64,000 nt of DNA from Acaryochloris sp. CCMEE 5410 (GTDB lineage Bacteria; Cyanobacteriota; Cyanobacteriia; Thermosynechococcales; Thermosynechococcaceae): NCBI RefSeq assembly GCF_000238775.2, contig NZ_AFEJ02000002.1, positions 744,001 to 808,000 of the forward strand, given 5' to 3'. Below the pieces are notes generated by a model. It was given only the letters and a program-made list of their open reading frames with translations, ran no database searches and was not told the origin of the DNA. Below, in pieces: positions 53,676-64,000 of the stretch; position 1 is the stretch's first letter; each line of letters begins with the position of its first letter. Made by a program: the position numbers and the translations under genes.

Positions 53676-54053
53676 CCAGTAGCCTGGGAATACAAGAATT
53701 TTTGCTTCAGTTTTCCTTCCTGGAACTTGAATTAGCCTTGGTTACTGACCACCCACACTTAGCCCTCATACCCCCCGAGATTGGGATAAGTTGAAGTCTC
53801 CATTCTGCAACCTAAAATTCTTTGGTAGACACACCAAAAAAACCGGAAAGCAGCATCTGCCCTGAATAACGTTAGCCGTGAGAGCTATTTAAGAATTTGA
53901 ATAAAACAGATAAGAAATCACAATCGATGAGCAAAAATACTTAGTTCATCTATGATAGACTAATTAAAATGATTGATTCAAACTAAATTGATTTTAATCA
54001 ATACTTGCTGCCTGCACATATCCAGGACAACATCATTTGAAAGGGGTGTTTGA
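53676..54053. other. intergenic region with a possible gene remnant
   Basis: About 380 bases between repeat copy B and a small membrane protein gene. From about 53680 a plus-strand frame reads SLGIQEFLLQFSFLELELAL and stops at TGA 53792-53794; it looks like a gene tail cut by the repeat. It is too short to identify. Confidence 0.3.
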
Positions 54054-54263
54054 ATGTTTAGTGGTTTCTTTCTGGTGATAGCTCTTGTTTGTATCACTCT
54101 TGCCATCAAACTGAGAAGAACTGAAGAAGTCCATTCCATCGCTGCAACCTGTGCAGGTCTCCTAAGTAGCCTATGCAGTTTTGCCCTCGCTCCTCCGTCT
54201 GCTCAGCTTGCAATGACTTTAGTGATGGTTGGCATAGTTCGGTGGTTGCCGCTACGCTTCTAA
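54054..54263 (+). CDS. small membrane protein, 69 aa
   Basis: Two hydrophobic segments (MFSGFFLVIALVCITLAIKL and SIAATCAGLLSSLCSFALAP) plus a third at the end (LAMTLVMVGIVRWLPL). A GAAAGGGG motif lies upstream of the ATG at suitable spacing. It is unlike known families and lies 98 bases before chlD on the same strand. Confidence 0.5.
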   Translation: MFSGFFLVIALVCITLAIKLRRTEEVHSIAATCAGLLSSLCSFALAPPSAQLAMTLVMVGIVRWLPLRF

Positions 54264-54360
54264 GCTCTCTCATCCGTTGAGATGAGGTAATGGGGCAGAC
54301 AAAATCCTGAAACAACGCCTTTGAAGCATGGATCTTGGTATTCTGAAGGTCTGAACACCA

Positions 54361-56421
54361 ATGAAATCTTCTATGCCAGTTGCTGAACTTCCCCAAAAAA
54401 TAACCACCTTTCCCCTCACAGCTGTGGTGGGTCAAGAAGCGATTAAATTGGCATTATTACTCACAGCCGTTGATCCAACTCTAGGTGGGGTCGTTATTGC
54501 CGGTCGGCGAGGGACCGCGAAATCAGTTATGGCCCGAGCGGTTCATGCCCTTCTCCCTCCCATCGAAGTGGTCAAAGACTCCATCTGCCAAGGCGATCCA
54601 GAGGATACTTCTGCTTGGGATGATGATCTATTGGCCAGTCTGGAGGCTGGCGACATTCCGATAGTGGATGGACGGCCCCAACCCAAAACCGAAATTATTC
54701 CGACCCCATTTGTCCAGGTTCCTTTAGGAGTGACAGAAGATCGGCTGTTAGGTTCTGTGGATGTTAGCCAATCCGTAAAACTAGGAGAAACCGTATTTCA
54801 ACCTGGACTGTTGGCAGAGGCCAATCGGGGAGTCTTATATGTGGATGAGATTAATCTTCTGGATGACCAGATCTCCAATTTATTACTGACCAGCCTAACG
54901 GAAGGTCGAAATCAAATCGAACGGGAGGGGCTCAGCTTCCAGCATCCTTGCTCTACTATTTTTATTGCTACCTACAACCCAGAAGAAGGCCCTCTACGAG
55001 AACATCTTCTAGACCGTATCGCTATTTCCCTCTCAGCAGATCAGGTGTTAGGCCTTGATCTGCGAGTCCAGGCAGTTGAACAGGCTACTGCCTATGCCAA
55101 TTCTCCTCAAGCGTTTTTAGCACAGTATGAGGATGAAACAGATGATTTAAAAACTCAGATTTTGCTGGCGCGGGAATGGCTCAAGGATGTCCAGATCCAG
55201 CACTCCCAAATTGTCTATCTCGTGGACGAAGCCCTCAGAGGCGGAGTGCAGGGTCATCGAGCCGAACTATTTGCCGTTCGTGTAGCCAAAGCCCATGCGG
55301 CCCTCAATGGCCGTTCAGAAGTCACTGCAGAAGATTTACGGCGTGCTGTTGAATTAGTTATTGTCCCTCGGGCAACGGTCATTGATGCCCCACCCCCAGA
55401 ACAACCCCAACCCCCACCTCCCCCACCCCCTCAACAAGATAATTCCGATCAGTCGGATCAAGATGAAGAAGAAGAGGACGATCAAAACGAAGAAGATCCA
55501 CCGGAACCCGAAGAGCCTCCCAGCATCCCTGAAGAATTTGTGTTCGATCCCGATGGTGTTGTCCTCGATCCCCAAGTTTTGTTCTTTGCCCAAAATGCTA
55601 GCCGACAAGGGAAATCAGGCAGTCGGAGTATTGTCTTTTCGGAAGATCGGGGACGCTACGTCAAGCCCATGCTGCCTAAGGGTGGCGTTAAGCGAATTGC
55701 CGTAGATGCCACCTTGAGAGCTGCTGCCCCGTATCAAAAAGCCCGGCGGCTTCGTCACCCCAATCGGCGAGTCATTGTTGAACAATCTGATGTCCGCACC
55801 AAGCGGTTAGCCCGGAAAGCAGGAGCATTGGTCGTGTTTGTGGTGGACGCTTCAGGTTCGATGGCTCTGAACCGGATGCAGTCGGCGAAAGGGGCCGTGA
55901 TGCGCTTATTAACGGAAGCCTATCAAAATCGAGATCAGGTTTCTTTGATCCCTTTCAGAGGGGAACGGGCCGATGTGCTCCTACCCCCGACTCGGTCTAT
56001 CGAAGCTGCCCGCCGTCGCTTGGATACCCTACCCTGTGGTGGTGGATCTCCCTTAGCCCACGGTCTGACTCAAGCCGTTCGGGTAGGTATGAATGCCCTC
56101 TCATCTGGGGATATTGGTCAGGTTGTATTGGTCGCGATTACGGATGGTCGAGGTAATATTCCCTTGGCAACATCCTTGGGTGAACCGCCAGTGGATGGGG
56201 AGAAACCTGACATTAAGGCCGAACTGTTAGAAATTGCGGGGCGCATTCGAGCCTTGAATTTGAAATTGCTGGTGATTGATACCGAGAACAAGTTTATTTC
56301 CACTGGATTTGCCAAAGAGCTGGCCCAAAATGCAGGGGGCAACTACTATCACTTACCGAAAGCCACCGATCAAGCGATTGCCGCAGTCACCCAAGATGCC
56401 ATCAGCAACTTGACGGGTTAG
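54361..56421 (+). CDS. chlD: magnesium chelatase subunit D
   Basis: The 686-residue ChlD works with ChlI and ChlH to insert Mg2+ into protoporphyrin IX, the first step specific to chlorophyll. An AAA+ domain ([33 protein letters not shown]-like, [10 protein letters not shown]) is followed by a proline-rich then acidic linker at about 345-400 and a C-terminal von Willebrand A domain with the MIDAS motif DASGSM at about residue 495. The subunit lacks a proper catalytic ATPase role but is needed for assembly. The start ATG at 54361 is clear. Confidence 0.95.
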   Translation: MKSSMPVAELPQKITTFPLTAVVGQEAIKLALLLTAVDPTLGGVVIAGRRGTAKSVMARAVHALLPPIEVVKDSICQGDPEDTSAWDDDLLASLEAGDIPIVDGRPQPKTEIIPTPFVQVPLGVTEDRLLGSVDVSQSVKLGETVFQPGLLAEANRGVLYVDEINLLDDQISNLLLTSLTEGRNQIEREGLSFQHPCSTIFIATYNPEEGPLREHLLDRIAISLSADQVLGLDLRVQAVEQATAYANSPQAFLAQYEDETDDLKTQILLAREWLKDVQIQHSQIVYLVDEALRGGVQGHRAELFAVRVAKAHAALNGRSEVTAEDLRRAVELVIVPRATVIDAPPPEQPQPPPPPPPQQDNSDQSDQDEEEEDDQNEEDPPEPEEPPSIPEEFVFDPDGVVLDPQVLFFAQNASRQGKSGSRSIVFSEDRGRYVKPMLPKGGVKRIAVDATLRAAAPYQKARRLRHPNRRVIVEQSDVRTKRLARKAGALVVFVVDASGSMALNRMQSAKGAVMRLLTEAYQNRDQVSLIPFRGERADVLLPPTRSIEAARRRLDTLPCGGGSPLAHGLTQAVRVGMNALSSGDIGQVVLVAITDGRGNIPLATSLGEPPVDGEKPDIKAELLEIAGRIRALNLKLLVIDTENKFISTGFAKELAQNAGGNYYHLPKATDQAIAAVTQDAISNLTG

Positions 56422-56428
56422 GCCTAGC

Positions 56429-57889
56429 TTATGACGGCTCTGGAGCGTTACTTCGAAGAATGATTTGCTGGTCTTTAATCGCAATTAGCTCAATGGCTAG
56501 GGGACCTGCGGTCAGTACTGTATTCGGAGTAATGGCAATAATATCGACAGGGCCTGGATCGTTCCGATCTTTCAACGCCAAAATAAATCGGAATAGATCT
56601 ACTTGACGAAAGGTACCCACGGTACCCGTCAGGGGATCCGGTAAGAAGCCAGCAACAATCGCTTGCTGATTGACCACTCTTAGTAATTGCTCAATTTGGA
56701 GGAGGAGTTGCTCGTCACTCACTTGAGCGGGCTGGACAGAAATTCGGGCAATGCGGGTATCGGCTTGGTAAATGACTCGGTTCGCAGCTAACTGAGGAAC
56801 GACAAAGATGGTTCGTTCTCCTTGTAAATAACTGGCAGCCGCTAGAATCTTGACCACATAAGATTTCCCATCCCCGATGCGAAGGGCCAGCCGCTCAACG
56901 TCAGACTGTCGCATTTGAACAACCTGTTGTTCATTCGGAAGGTCTGCCAGATTGGACAAGGCAATCGCACTTTGACGGGCTTGGGTGAGCAACGTGTTGA
57001 TGGCTTGGATCGCATCGGCTTTGGAATTGATGTCTTGAATTACCGCTGAGGCCAGGACTTGTCCTGTGCGAATGGCAATGGTGCCTCGACGTAGCCCCAA
57101 TAGGAGAAATTCGACATTTTTCTCTAGGCGTTCACGATTGGCTTCTAGGGCCTGAACGTCTTGTTGGAGTTGTTGACGTTGTTGATTGGCTGCTCGAAGT
57201 TCCAGACGCCCTTTTGTAATCGTTGTGGTTAGCTCCTGCTTTTGAATCTCGACTTGGCGGAGTCGGGTCTGAGCTTGAGTAATCGCGGTTTCGAGTTTCC
57301 TTTTTTGAGCGTTAACTTGTTTGAGCCGGGCTTCAGATTGATTGCGCTGAACTCGGAGGTTTTTTTGTTCTGTGCGGAGGGACTGAATTTGCGATCGCAA
57401 CTGCCTCGCTTGTCCCGCGAATTTCGTGATCTGCTGCTTAGACTGGAGAAAGCGCTTTTGGGTTTGCTTGAGTTGGCGTTCGATCCGCTTTTCTCGGGTA
57501 ATCGCTTTGACCAAAGAACGATTGGCCGTCTTAAGGCGTTGGCGAGTCTGGCTGAGGCTAGTGCGGGACCGCGTGAGATTCACCTCAATGGAGTCTTTTT
57601 CCGCCTGGGTGTCCGCCAGTTCCTTTTGGACAATCCGACTCCGTTTCTGGATATCATCAAACCGAAATAGGGCATCTCGAAACTGTTGGCTAAAGGCAAA
57701 TACAATCCCTAAGGTAAGGGCAGAAATCACTGCACCCGTCATGATCGTAATGACAATGGCCGTATTTTTAGGACGGAGGTTGAAGAGGCTTAAGCGAGCT
57801 TTGCCCACCTTCGAACCAATCCGATCGCCCAACGTTGCGATCGCACCGCCCAAAATAATAATGACAACAACTAGAAAGTAACCCAGCAT
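56429..57889 (-). CDS. DUF3084 coiled-coil membrane protein
   Basis: The 486-residue protein has an N-terminal membrane segment (MLGYFLVVVIIILGGAIATL) and a second hydrophobic stretch at about residues 50-70 (IVITIMTGAVISALTLGIVF). A long Arg/Gln/Lys-rich coiled coil follows (about 80-260; for example RLKTANRSLVKAITREKRIE). A C-terminal alpha/beta part reads PEEQVVQMRQSDV-like then VYQADTRIARISVQPAQVS. The family is cyanobacterial and of unknown function. It is convergent with chlD, with 8 bases between the stops. Confidence 0.85.
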   Translation of the reverse strand: MLGYFLVVVIIILGGAIATLGDRIGSKVGKARLSLFNLRPKNTAIVITIMTGAVISALTLGIVFAFSQQFRDALFRFDDIQKRSRIVQKELADTQAEKDSIEVNLTRSRTSLSQTRQRLKTANRSLVKAITREKRIERQLKQTQKRFLQSKQQITKFAGQARQLRSQIQSLRTEQKNLRVQRNQSEARLKQVNAQKRKLETAITQAQTRLRQVEIQKQELTTTITKGRLELRAANQQRQQLQQDVQALEANRERLEKNVEFLLLGLRRGTIAIRTGQVLASAVIQDINSKADAIQAINTLLTQARQSAIALSNLADLPNEQQVVQMRQSDVERLALRIGDGKSYVVKILAAASYLQGERTIFVVPQLAANRVIYQADTRIARISVQPAQVSDEQLLLQIEQLLRVVNQQAIVAGFLPDPLTGTVGTFRQVDLFRFILALKDRNDPGPVDIIAITPNTVLTAGPLAIELIAIKDQQIILRSNAPEPS

Positions 57890-57914
57890 GGAAACCCTTG
57901 CAGACCGTAACGGG

Positions 57915-58295
57915 TTAATCCAGCAGATTCTCTAAGCGACGACGAATTTGATCTAAATCATTAACATCGGCTTCCGGTTGATCCGGCTGCCAGTCTGTTT
58001 TATCGACATTAGCCTCTGGCGGTACAGCAAGGGAGCCCACAGGAATTAATTCCAGTTCTAAGCCCGCACTGTCGCAAAATGCTTCAATCTCTTCTTGATC
58101 AAATCCCTCTACCGTGGCTGCTGGAAAATCTTGAGCTTCCAGCATTAAGGCAAAGCGAGTGGCGTCGTCTTCCTCTTCAAAAGCCAGCACTACATCTTGT
58201 GTATAACTGCCTTCATCGGTGGAAACCTGCTTTTGTAAGGAGTGAATGCCCTCGTTCTCAGTTCCAGCATTAAATAACAAAACAAATACACGCAT
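57915..58295 (-). CDS. DUF3110-like cyanobacterial protein
   Basis: A 126-residue acidic protein starting MRVFVLLFNAGTENEGIHSL and reading DVVLAFEEEDDATRFALMLE, then DFPAATVEGFDQEEIEAFCD. These features match the cyanobacterial DUF3110 family of unknown function. The frame is open far upstream, but the ATG at 58295 is the normal family start. It lies just upstream of the DUF3084 gene on the same strand, 25 bases apart, and is likely in its operon. Confidence 0.78.
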   Translation of the reverse strand: MRVFVLLFNAGTENEGIHSLQKQVSTDEGSYTQDVVLAFEEEDDATRFALMLEAQDFPAATVEGFDQEEIEAFCDSAGLELELIPVGSLAVPPEANVDKTDWQPDQPEADVNDLDQIRRRLENLLD

Positions 58296-58621
58296 GATCC
58301 TGAGTTGAAATCTTATATATACCTTTGATCGACCACTAGAGGGTGCTGAACAAGAATAACATTTACCTCTATAATCAATCTTTGTCTGGACAATGATAGC
58401 AAGGCTAACCCTTGGGGAGTCACACTCCACCTTTACTTGGGGGACAGGATATCTGAAGAGGGTCACCTGATTCAAATCATTTTTAAATTCTGTTGTGCGT
58501 TATGGATTGTTGAGGAACTAACCCTTAAAAAAGCCTTCTGTAAGGCTACAGTTCATTGATTCAGATTTTGAGTTAAAGGGCCTACTACTTATCTGTCAAC
58601 GGTACCCCTCTGAGGGATGTC
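58296..58621. other. intergenic promoter region
   Basis: About 330 bases between the divergent DUF3110 and TamB-like genes. A GAGGGATG motif immediately precedes the TamB start. No coding frame or hairpin was recognised. Confidence 0.35.
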
Positions 58622-61600
58622 ATGCCCCAACCTTCCCCTCCCGGGCAAGCTTCTCGTCCATCTCCACCCCATCGACACTTTACTCGTCTTCACGTTCTGC
58701 TCATTGTAGTTGGATTGTTACTGGCTGCGATCGCAGGAGTGAGCTGGTGGGTGCTGAGATTTATTGATGAAGACTTAACCCCCCTTGTGGCAGAGGAGCT
58801 GAGCAAAACTTTAAATCGGCCCGTCAAAATGGGGGACGTACAAAATTACTCCCTTACCCATATTCGGTTTGGACCGTCAGAGATTCCGGCTTGTTCACCC
58901 CAGCAAGGATGTGCGAAAGAAGACGCCGATTCCGCCAAAATGGAAGCCGTTGATATCCGGTTCAACCTGTTGCCAGTTCTTTGGAGCCGTAAACTGCCTC
59001 TAGAGGCAACACTGATCAAACCCCAGCTGTACCTCGACCAGACTCAGGATGGGGAATGGATTGCGACGCGACTTCGCTTTGGACCATCAAAGGCTTGGAT
59101 TAAAGTCAAACTAAATCAGCTTCGGGTGCAGCAGGGAACGGCTCAGATTGAACCGGCCAACATCGAGGCTCGACAATTCAGCCAGCTCAACGGCACCCTT
59201 AATTTCTCGACCCCAGAAACCCTATACTTCAATACCCAAAGTCAGGTGGATTCGGGGGGCCAACTTTCCGTTAAAGGGGCATGGCAATCCAAACAGAAAA
59301 AGTTAGAAGTCAATGCCCAAACCAAGGATCTTGTGGCTGCCCCTTTGATGGGCCTGCTGCCCAAGCTGCCATTCGAAATCAACAAAGGACAATTACAGGG
59401 GCAATTTCAGGTCAAACTGCGTCCCCAACACCCCGTAACCATTCATTCTGATGCCACCTTATCCCAAGGGGATATTTGGATTCCCAGGCAAGCCATTCGG
59501 GTCCAAGCCAACAACATTCGCACCGATGTTCGCATCGAGGTGCTCCCTCAGCGTCCGGTGGAGTTGAAGGGAGAGGCCTATATTGATGGAGCAAGGGCAG
59601 ATGTTCCTGAAGATCTCATCCTAGATAATCGACGTCAGCGGCCTCGCCGTTTGTCCCAACTCCAGGGAACCGTTGATTTCCTGGGGCTCAAACAGCGGTT
59701 TCGCTTTGATCTCAAGGGACGGATGGGTCAAACAGGGCGACTGAAGGCTAGAGGCACTGCCTCCTTCCTAGAACAACAGACCAATATGCGCTTGCAGCTT
59801 CAGAATCTGCCAGCGCCCTTATTTGACCAAGCCTTTCAACTCCCCATCACCGCAGATTCGGGGCAAGTCAGTGCCAGCATTCGGGTAAAACTCCGTCCCA
59901 AGCAGCGTCCAGATGTCCAAGGTACGGCCCTTCTCAAACGCGTTGAAATGGGAATTGTCAACGTTCCTCAACCCTTCAGTCGTGTACGCGGATTTCTGCG
60001 ATTTAAGGGAATCGCCGTGCGCCTAGAGGGGCTCAAGGGGGACTATGGGCAGATCCCCATGCAGGCTACGGGCTGGATTGACCCAGATCGGGGCTATAGC
60101 TTGGTGGGGCAGACAGAGTGGGTAGCCGCTCAACCCACCCTGGAAACGCTCCAAGTCACGGGTTTACCGTTTCCCGTGACGGGACAGTTCAAAGGGGATA
60201 ATCTCCGATTTGATGGTGCCATTGACCAACCCATTTTTTCGGGTTCAGTTCAATTGGCAAAGCAACCAAAGGTGGATCGGGTACCGTTTAAGCAACTCAC
60301 AGCTCAGTTCCAATTGGCCGATGCCTTGCTAAAAATGGAGGACATCAAAGCCGAGCCCACGGTTGGAGGACAGTTTCGAGGGACAGCACGCTTTAATGTT
60401 GAGCCAGGGGGACAGTTATTAACCCAACTCGAAGCCAGCAATATCCCCGGGAATGGGATTGCCCAGTCCTACCAAGCCGATCCGGGTTTTCCCTTGGGTC
60501 CCCTCCAAGGACAGATTAAGATATTTGGCCCCCCAGACGATATCCGCACCAATGTCGATTTTCAAGCTCTGAAAGGACAATTCCCGACTAGGGGAAATAT
60601 TTTTGTTCGCGATAGCGTTGCTCAACTCAGACGGATTGTCACTCAGATTCCGGGGGGAGAACTGCGCACCCAAGGTCAGATTAAAGATAATCGGATCAAC
60701 GTCACAACGACGACGTCAGGAGTGGCCCTAAAAGCTTATACCCCTGATGCTCGTGGCCAAATGACCGGGCAACTCAAAATTACAGGTCCCTTTGATCGGT
60801 TTAGTGTCAATACCGCTAGAGCCCAGGGACAGGCCCGCTTTTCTGATGGGATTGCCATTGTCTATGATCCCATCGCCGCCCAACTGCGATGGGATGGACA
60901 GCAAATTTTGGTGGATCAAGCCACAGCCCCAGGATTTTGGTCTCAAGGCCAAGTGGGCTTGGATTTTGACACGCCCCAAGGTCCTCAGCTGACGACCCTG
61001 AATCTGGCAGTCCGTTCTTGGGGCTACGATTTGGGATTATTTCCGCCCTTTGGCCCCACACAAGTCAAAATGGCAGGGCGGGCCAACCTAGTGGGACAAC
61101 TCACAGGGACTGTGGCGGATCCCTACCTAGACTCTACCGTGCAAATCAACAACCTTTTGGTCGGAGGGATTCCCTTTGAAAATCAACTCAAGGGCAAGAT
61201 GCTGTATGGTCAGCAGGCCAAGCTAGATTTACGCGTATCGGGACAACGCGATCGCATTAACCTCGCATTAAATTCCAATCAATTACCCACCGCCTTTGAT
61301 ATCCGCCGCGATCAAGCCTGGGCAAAAGGTAGAACAGAGCAGGGTAAGCTAAACCTTGCGTTTCAAGATGTTCCTCTCGCAGCCTTAAACTGGCAGCCCG
61401 TTGATAACCTTGGACCGATCTCTGGCCTCTCTTCAGGCAAGTTTTCTCTTAATCCCACCACTTATGCGGGGCACGGAACCCTTGCTGTGACCCGCCCGGC
61501 CCTGGGCAAGTTAGTGGGCGATCAATTTTTAGGTCGGTTTCAACTGACGAGCGATACCATTCGGTTGCAACAAGGTGAATTACGCGATCGCAACAACTTA

Positions 61601-63808
61601 TACCAGCTCCAAGCCAACGTTATCCCTGGCATTAATCCCAAATTTTCAGGGACCCTCAACATTCGCCAAACCGAAATTGCCGATTTGGTCGCCGCGGCAA
61701 CATCCCTCAATCTCAACCCATCGGCGTCTCTGGATCAGCCTCGAGGTAAAGCCAAAGATGTTGAAACCCTTCCCATTGGCTCTGCCCAAGGGTCTTTAAT
61801 GATGCAGCTTCGCCGCCTGTCAGAGTTAGATGCCTTGGCGACACAACAACAAGCCGACGCTCCTCCAGACCCTCTATTTCCCGATTTAAACGAATTATCC
61901 GGTAAGCTGGCAGGCCGACTACAGTTTTCAGGGTCTCTACAATCAGGTCTAGATACTCGTTTCGCGCTGCAGAGTGAGGCATTGAAGTGGGGGGACTATG
62001 CCATTGATCGTATTACGGCACAAGGGCAATATACAGATGGCAGCTTAAAACTCCGGCCTTTATTGGTGGCAACGGGAGAACAGGAAGCCAAGTTTCAGGG
62101 AACGATTGGTCTTCAGCAGCAGTCCGGCCAGTTAACCCTAAAGAATTTACCGTTGCAAGGACTGAATCAATTTCTCGATTTGCCCTTTGAGGTTGCGGGT
62201 ACGGTGAATGGAACGGCAACCCTTGCTGGCACTTTAGCCGACCCACGTCTCCAGGGTGAGCTGAATTGGGATGAGGCTAGGGTGAATACCCTTGCCCTCA
62301 ACCAAGCTCGAACAACCTTTGCTTATAACCGGGGGCGATTGACCTTTGAGGGCGGCTCAGAGGCTCTTCCCTTCAGATTTACAGGAAATATCCCCTATCA
62401 ATTACCCTTGACTGCGGTGGGACCGGATAGTGATGCCCTGGAGGTGTCCCTTAAAGTCAAGGATGATGGCCTGTCTCTGATTAACTTATTTACGGATCAG
62501 CTTAATTGGGTAGAGGGCCAGGGAGAAATCGATCTCAATGTCACTGGTACCCTAACCCAACCTTCCATGCAGGGGAGTATCCAGTTAAACCAGGCCACAC
62601 TAACATCTAATTTATTGTTTGAACCCCTCACCAACGTTACTGGAACCATTCAATTCGATCGCAATCAATTACGGATTAACCGTCTGATTGGCCTCTATAG
62701 CCAGGGGGAACTGGAAGCTTCGGGCAGTCTCCCCCTATTTGTTTCCGAGCCTCCTCCCTCTTCTGCTTCACTGCAGCTAGCACTTAAAGCCCTCAAACTC
62801 AATGTCAAAGGACTGTATAAAGGTCAAATTGATGGCGATCTGAATATCTCTGGCTCCCTGCTAGCCCCTCAATTGGGGGGCGTGATGGCCTTAACCAATG
62901 GCCAGGTTATTTTAGCGGATGTCAACGTGGCCTCATCCAGTACTTCAGGCCAATTTGGACAAACCACTCCTCTGGAATTTAACAACCTGCAAGTTCAGCT
63001 CAATAATAATGTTCGGGTCACTCAGCCCCCTTTACTGAGTTTTGTTGCGGCGGGTAACGTCACCGTCAATGGTTCTGTAAATGCCCCTCGTCCTGCCGGT
63101 AAGATTCGATTTCGCCAGGGGTCTGTAAATCTATTTACTAGCCGTTTTCGGATTGATTCGCGTCGAGATAATTTTGCCGAGTTCGATCCGAGTTTGGGGT
63201 TAGATCCTTTTCTTAGCATTGGCATGGTGACGACTGCCACCGATATTGCCGGAGGGCGGGCTACGGAACTGAATGAGTTTGAGGACCTCCCTGCAGGCCG
63301 AATCGGGGCCATTGAATCGGTGCGCGTCCGGGCGACAGTGGAAGGACGGGCCAGTGAACTGGTCAATAACTTTAATCAAGTGGTGCAGTTGACCAGCACG
63401 CCCAGCCGTTCGGAGGGAGAAATCCTAGCCTTGTTGGGGGGGAGCGTCACCAATAATTTAGAAGATGGGAATACCGAACTTGCCTTAGTTAACTTGGCTA
63501 GTTCGGCGTTTCTAACCGGCTTTGAAGGATTATTCTCCGATGCCTTGGGAACACGGGCCAGCTTCCGCTTGTTCCCCGTATTAATTCCCAATGATGACCA
63601 AGATCAGTCTGTGTTGGCATTTGGAGCCGAATTGGGTTACGACGTGACGGATCGATTCTCCGTGTCGGCCTTGCAAATCTTAACAGGACTAGATGAAGCC
63701 ACTTTATTTAATGCGAGTTACGACATTAATGAGCAACTACGGGTGCGAAGTGCTATCAGTACTGATGGAGAAGCTGTTGGCATTCTCGAATATCGCATTC
63801 GTTTTTGA
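58622..63808 (+). CDS. tamB: TamB-like translocation and assembly protein (DUF490)
   Basis: The 1728-residue protein has an N-terminal membrane anchor (LHVLLIVVGLLLAAIAGVSW) and a very long periplasmic region of repeated beta strands, with the C-terminal DUF490/TamB domain (LTSTPSRSEGEILALLGGSV, near 1595). It ends in VGILEYRIRF, a C-terminal aromatic residue typical of outer-membrane-interacting proteins. Family members carry lipids or help barrel-protein insertion between membranes. The ATG at 58622 is well placed. The next gene starts 6 bases after the stop, so the two may be co-transcribed. Confidence 0.9.
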   Translation: MPQPSPPGQASRPSPPHRHFTRLHVLLIVVGLLLAAIAGVSWWVLRFIDEDLTPLVAEELSKTLNRPVKMGDVQNYSLTHIRFGPSEIPACSPQQGCAKEDADSAKMEAVDIRFNLLPVLWSRKLPLEATLIKPQLYLDQTQDGEWIATRLRFGPSKAWIKVKLNQLRVQQGTAQIEPANIEARQFSQLNGTLNFSTPETLYFNTQSQVDSGGQLSVKGAWQSKQKKLEVNAQTKDLVAAPLMGLLPKLPFEINKGQLQGQFQVKLRPQHPVTIHSDATLSQGDIWIPRQAIRVQANNIRTDVRIEVLPQRPVELKGEAYIDGARADVPEDLILDNRRQRPRRLSQLQGTVDFLGLKQRFRFDLKGRMGQTGRLKARGTASFLEQQTNMRLQLQNLPAPLFDQAFQLPITADSGQVSASIRVKLRPKQRPDVQGTALLKRVEMGIVNVPQPFSRVRGFLRFKGIAVRLEGLKGDYGQIPMQATGWIDPDRGYSLVGQTEWVAAQPTLETLQVTGLPFPVTGQFKGDNLRFDGAIDQPIFSGSVQLAKQPKVDRVPFKQLTAQFQLADALLKMEDIKAEPTVGGQFRGTARFNVEPGGQLLTQLEASNIPGNGIAQSYQADPGFPLGPLQGQIKIFGPPDDIRTNVDFQALKGQFPTRGNIFVRDSVAQLRRIVTQIPGGELRTQGQIKDNRINVTTTTSGVALKAYTPDARGQMTGQLKITGPFDRFSVNTARAQGQARFSDGIAIVYDPIAAQLRWDGQQILVDQATAPGFWSQGQVGLDFDTPQGPQLTTLNLAVRSWGYDLGLFPPFGPTQVKMAGRANLVGQLTGTVADPYLDSTVQINNLLVGGIPFENQLKGKMLYGQQAKLDLRVSGQRDRINLALNSNQLPTAFDIRRDQAWAKGRTEQGKLNLAFQDVPLAALNWQPVDNLGPISGLSSGKFSLNPTTYAGHGTLAVTRPALGKLVGDQFLGRFQLTSDTIRLQQGELRDRNNLYQLQANVIPGINPKFSGTLNIRQTEIADLVAAATSLNLNPSASLDQPRGKAKDVETLPIGSAQGSLMMQLRRLSELDALATQQQADAPPDPLFPDLNELSGKLAGRLQFSGSLQSGLDTRFALQSEALKWGDYAIDRITAQGQYTDGSLKLRPLLVATGEQEAKFQGTIGLQQQSGQLTLKNLPLQGLNQFLDLPFEVAGTVNGTATLAGTLADPRLQGELNWDEARVNTLALNQARTTFAYNRGRLTFEGGSEALPFRFTGNIPYQLPLTAVGPDSDALEVSLKVKDDGLSLINLFTDQLNWVEGQGEIDLNVTGTLTQPSMQGSIQLNQATLTSNLLFEPLTNVTGTIQFDRNQLRINRLIGLYSQGELEASGSLPLFVSEPPPSSASLQLALKALKLNVKGLYKGQIDGDLNISGSLLAPQLGGVMALTNGQVILADVNVASSSTSGQFGQTTPLEFNNLQVQLNNNVRVTQPPLLSFVAAGNVTVNGSVNAPRPAGKIRFRQGSVNLFTSRFRIDSRRDNFAEFDPSLGLDPFLSIGMVTTATDIAGGRATELNEFEDLPAGRIGAIESVRVRATVEGRASELVNNFNQVVQLTSTPSRSEGEILALLGGSVTNNLEDGNTELALVNLASSAFLTGFEGLFSDALGTRASFRLFPVLIPNDDQDQSVLAFGAELGYDVTDRFSVSALQILTGLDEATLFNASYDINEQLRVRSAISTDGEAVGILEYRIRF

Positions 63809-63814
63809 CACCCT

Positions 63815-64000
63815 ATGACCCTTGCCACTTGGATTACAATTTCCCGACTATTTGCCCTTCCCTTTCTGCTTTATGGTTTACAGGGCGATATTGCGGATAA
63901 CTTCCCTGCTCGCTGGATTTGTTTAGCCATCTTTATTGTGGCTGCGAGCACTGACTGGTTAGATGGTTATCTGGCCCGTAAATTCGATCAAGTGACCGAT
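63815..64000 (+). CDS. pgsA: CDP-alcohol phosphatidyltransferase, partial
   Basis: The reading frame starts at ATG 63815 (MTLATWITISRLFALPFLLY) and runs off the window after 62 codons. It contains DWLDGYLARKFDQVTD, the first part of the CDP-alcohol phosphotransferase motif DGxxARxxxxxxxxGxxxDxxxD. The start WITISRLFALPFLL is typical of PgsA, which makes phosphatidylglycerophosphate. The C-terminal part lies outside the window. It follows the TamB gene by 6 bases. Confidence 0.85.
   Translation, partial: MTLATWITISRLFALPFLLYGLQGDIADNFPARWICLAIFIVAASTDWLDGYLARKFDQVTD

Noticed and set aside
54361-56421. ChlD considered as a ChlI-D fusion
   Set aside because: Length and domain order (AAA+, Pro/acidic linker, VWA) are normal for ChlD alone.

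Overview
The window looks like chromosomal DNA of a cyanobacterium. It carries the magnesium-chelatase subunit gene chlD, several families typical of cyanobacteria (UPF0182, DUF3084, DUF3110, DUF3134, a TamB-like protein, a four-ACT aspartate kinase) and many HIP1-type GCGATCGC octamers. The gene content and insertion-sequence load suggest a large, IS-rich genome such as Acaryochloris, but that species-level idea is inference only.

Layout. 0.2-5.4 kb: a MetF-like protein, a UPF0182 membrane protein and a DUF4268-like protein. 5.4-11 kb: an accessory stretch of small unknown genes, a toxin-antitoxin remnant, an ISAs1-type element with a frameshifted transposase, and a 109-bp repeat. 11.1-15.2 kb: endonuclease V, NAD kinase, a membrane-inserted GNAT protein and a cytokinin-dehydrogenase-like flavoprotein. 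15.5-20.4 kb: a heme-oxygenase-like protein with an MshEN-like tail, an SLH-domain protein, an Rpn/DUF4351 protein and a pentapeptide-repeat gene broken by a stop. 20.5-25.7 kb: GNAT, DUF423 and Nudix proteins, then molybdate uptake (modA and a fused modBC). 25.7-26.3 kb: a non-coding stretch with a CRP-like site and several hairpins. 26.3-29.4 kb: lysC and purT.

29.6-34.7 kb: a CIRCE operator ahead of an unknown 100-residue protein, a TetR regulator with an apparent operator, an ADP-ribosylglycohydrolase gene split by a second ISAs1 copy, an ankyrin protein and a VOC gene with an internal stop. 34.8-41 kb: a GST, a PD-(D/E)XK-like protein, secreted proteins, an IS5-like element with a probable -1 frameshift site and an IS701-like remnant. 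41.7-45.4 kb: two c-di-GMP enzymes (GAF-GAF-GGDEF-EAL and HAMP-GGDEF). 46.2-51.6 kb: a cluster of four pilin-like genes (two PilX/GspK-like paralogues, one GspH/FimT-like, one PilW-like). 52.5-53.7 kb: the second copy of the 109-bp repeat, inverted and split by an IS1-family element. 54-64 kb: chlD, DUF3084, DUF3110, a 1728-residue TamB-like protein and the start of a CDP-alcohol phosphatidyltransferase gene.

Themes. The modA-modBC pair forms a molybdate importer. The two c-di-GMP enzymes next to pilin-like genes hint at control of pili or surface behaviour. Recent IS activity is clear: three elements have perfect 8-10 bp target duplications, and two of these can be removed in silico to restore a gene or a repeat. 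The best candidates for something undescribed are the CIRCE-controlled small protein, the multi-terminator non-coding region after modBC, and the 109-bp MITE-like repeat.
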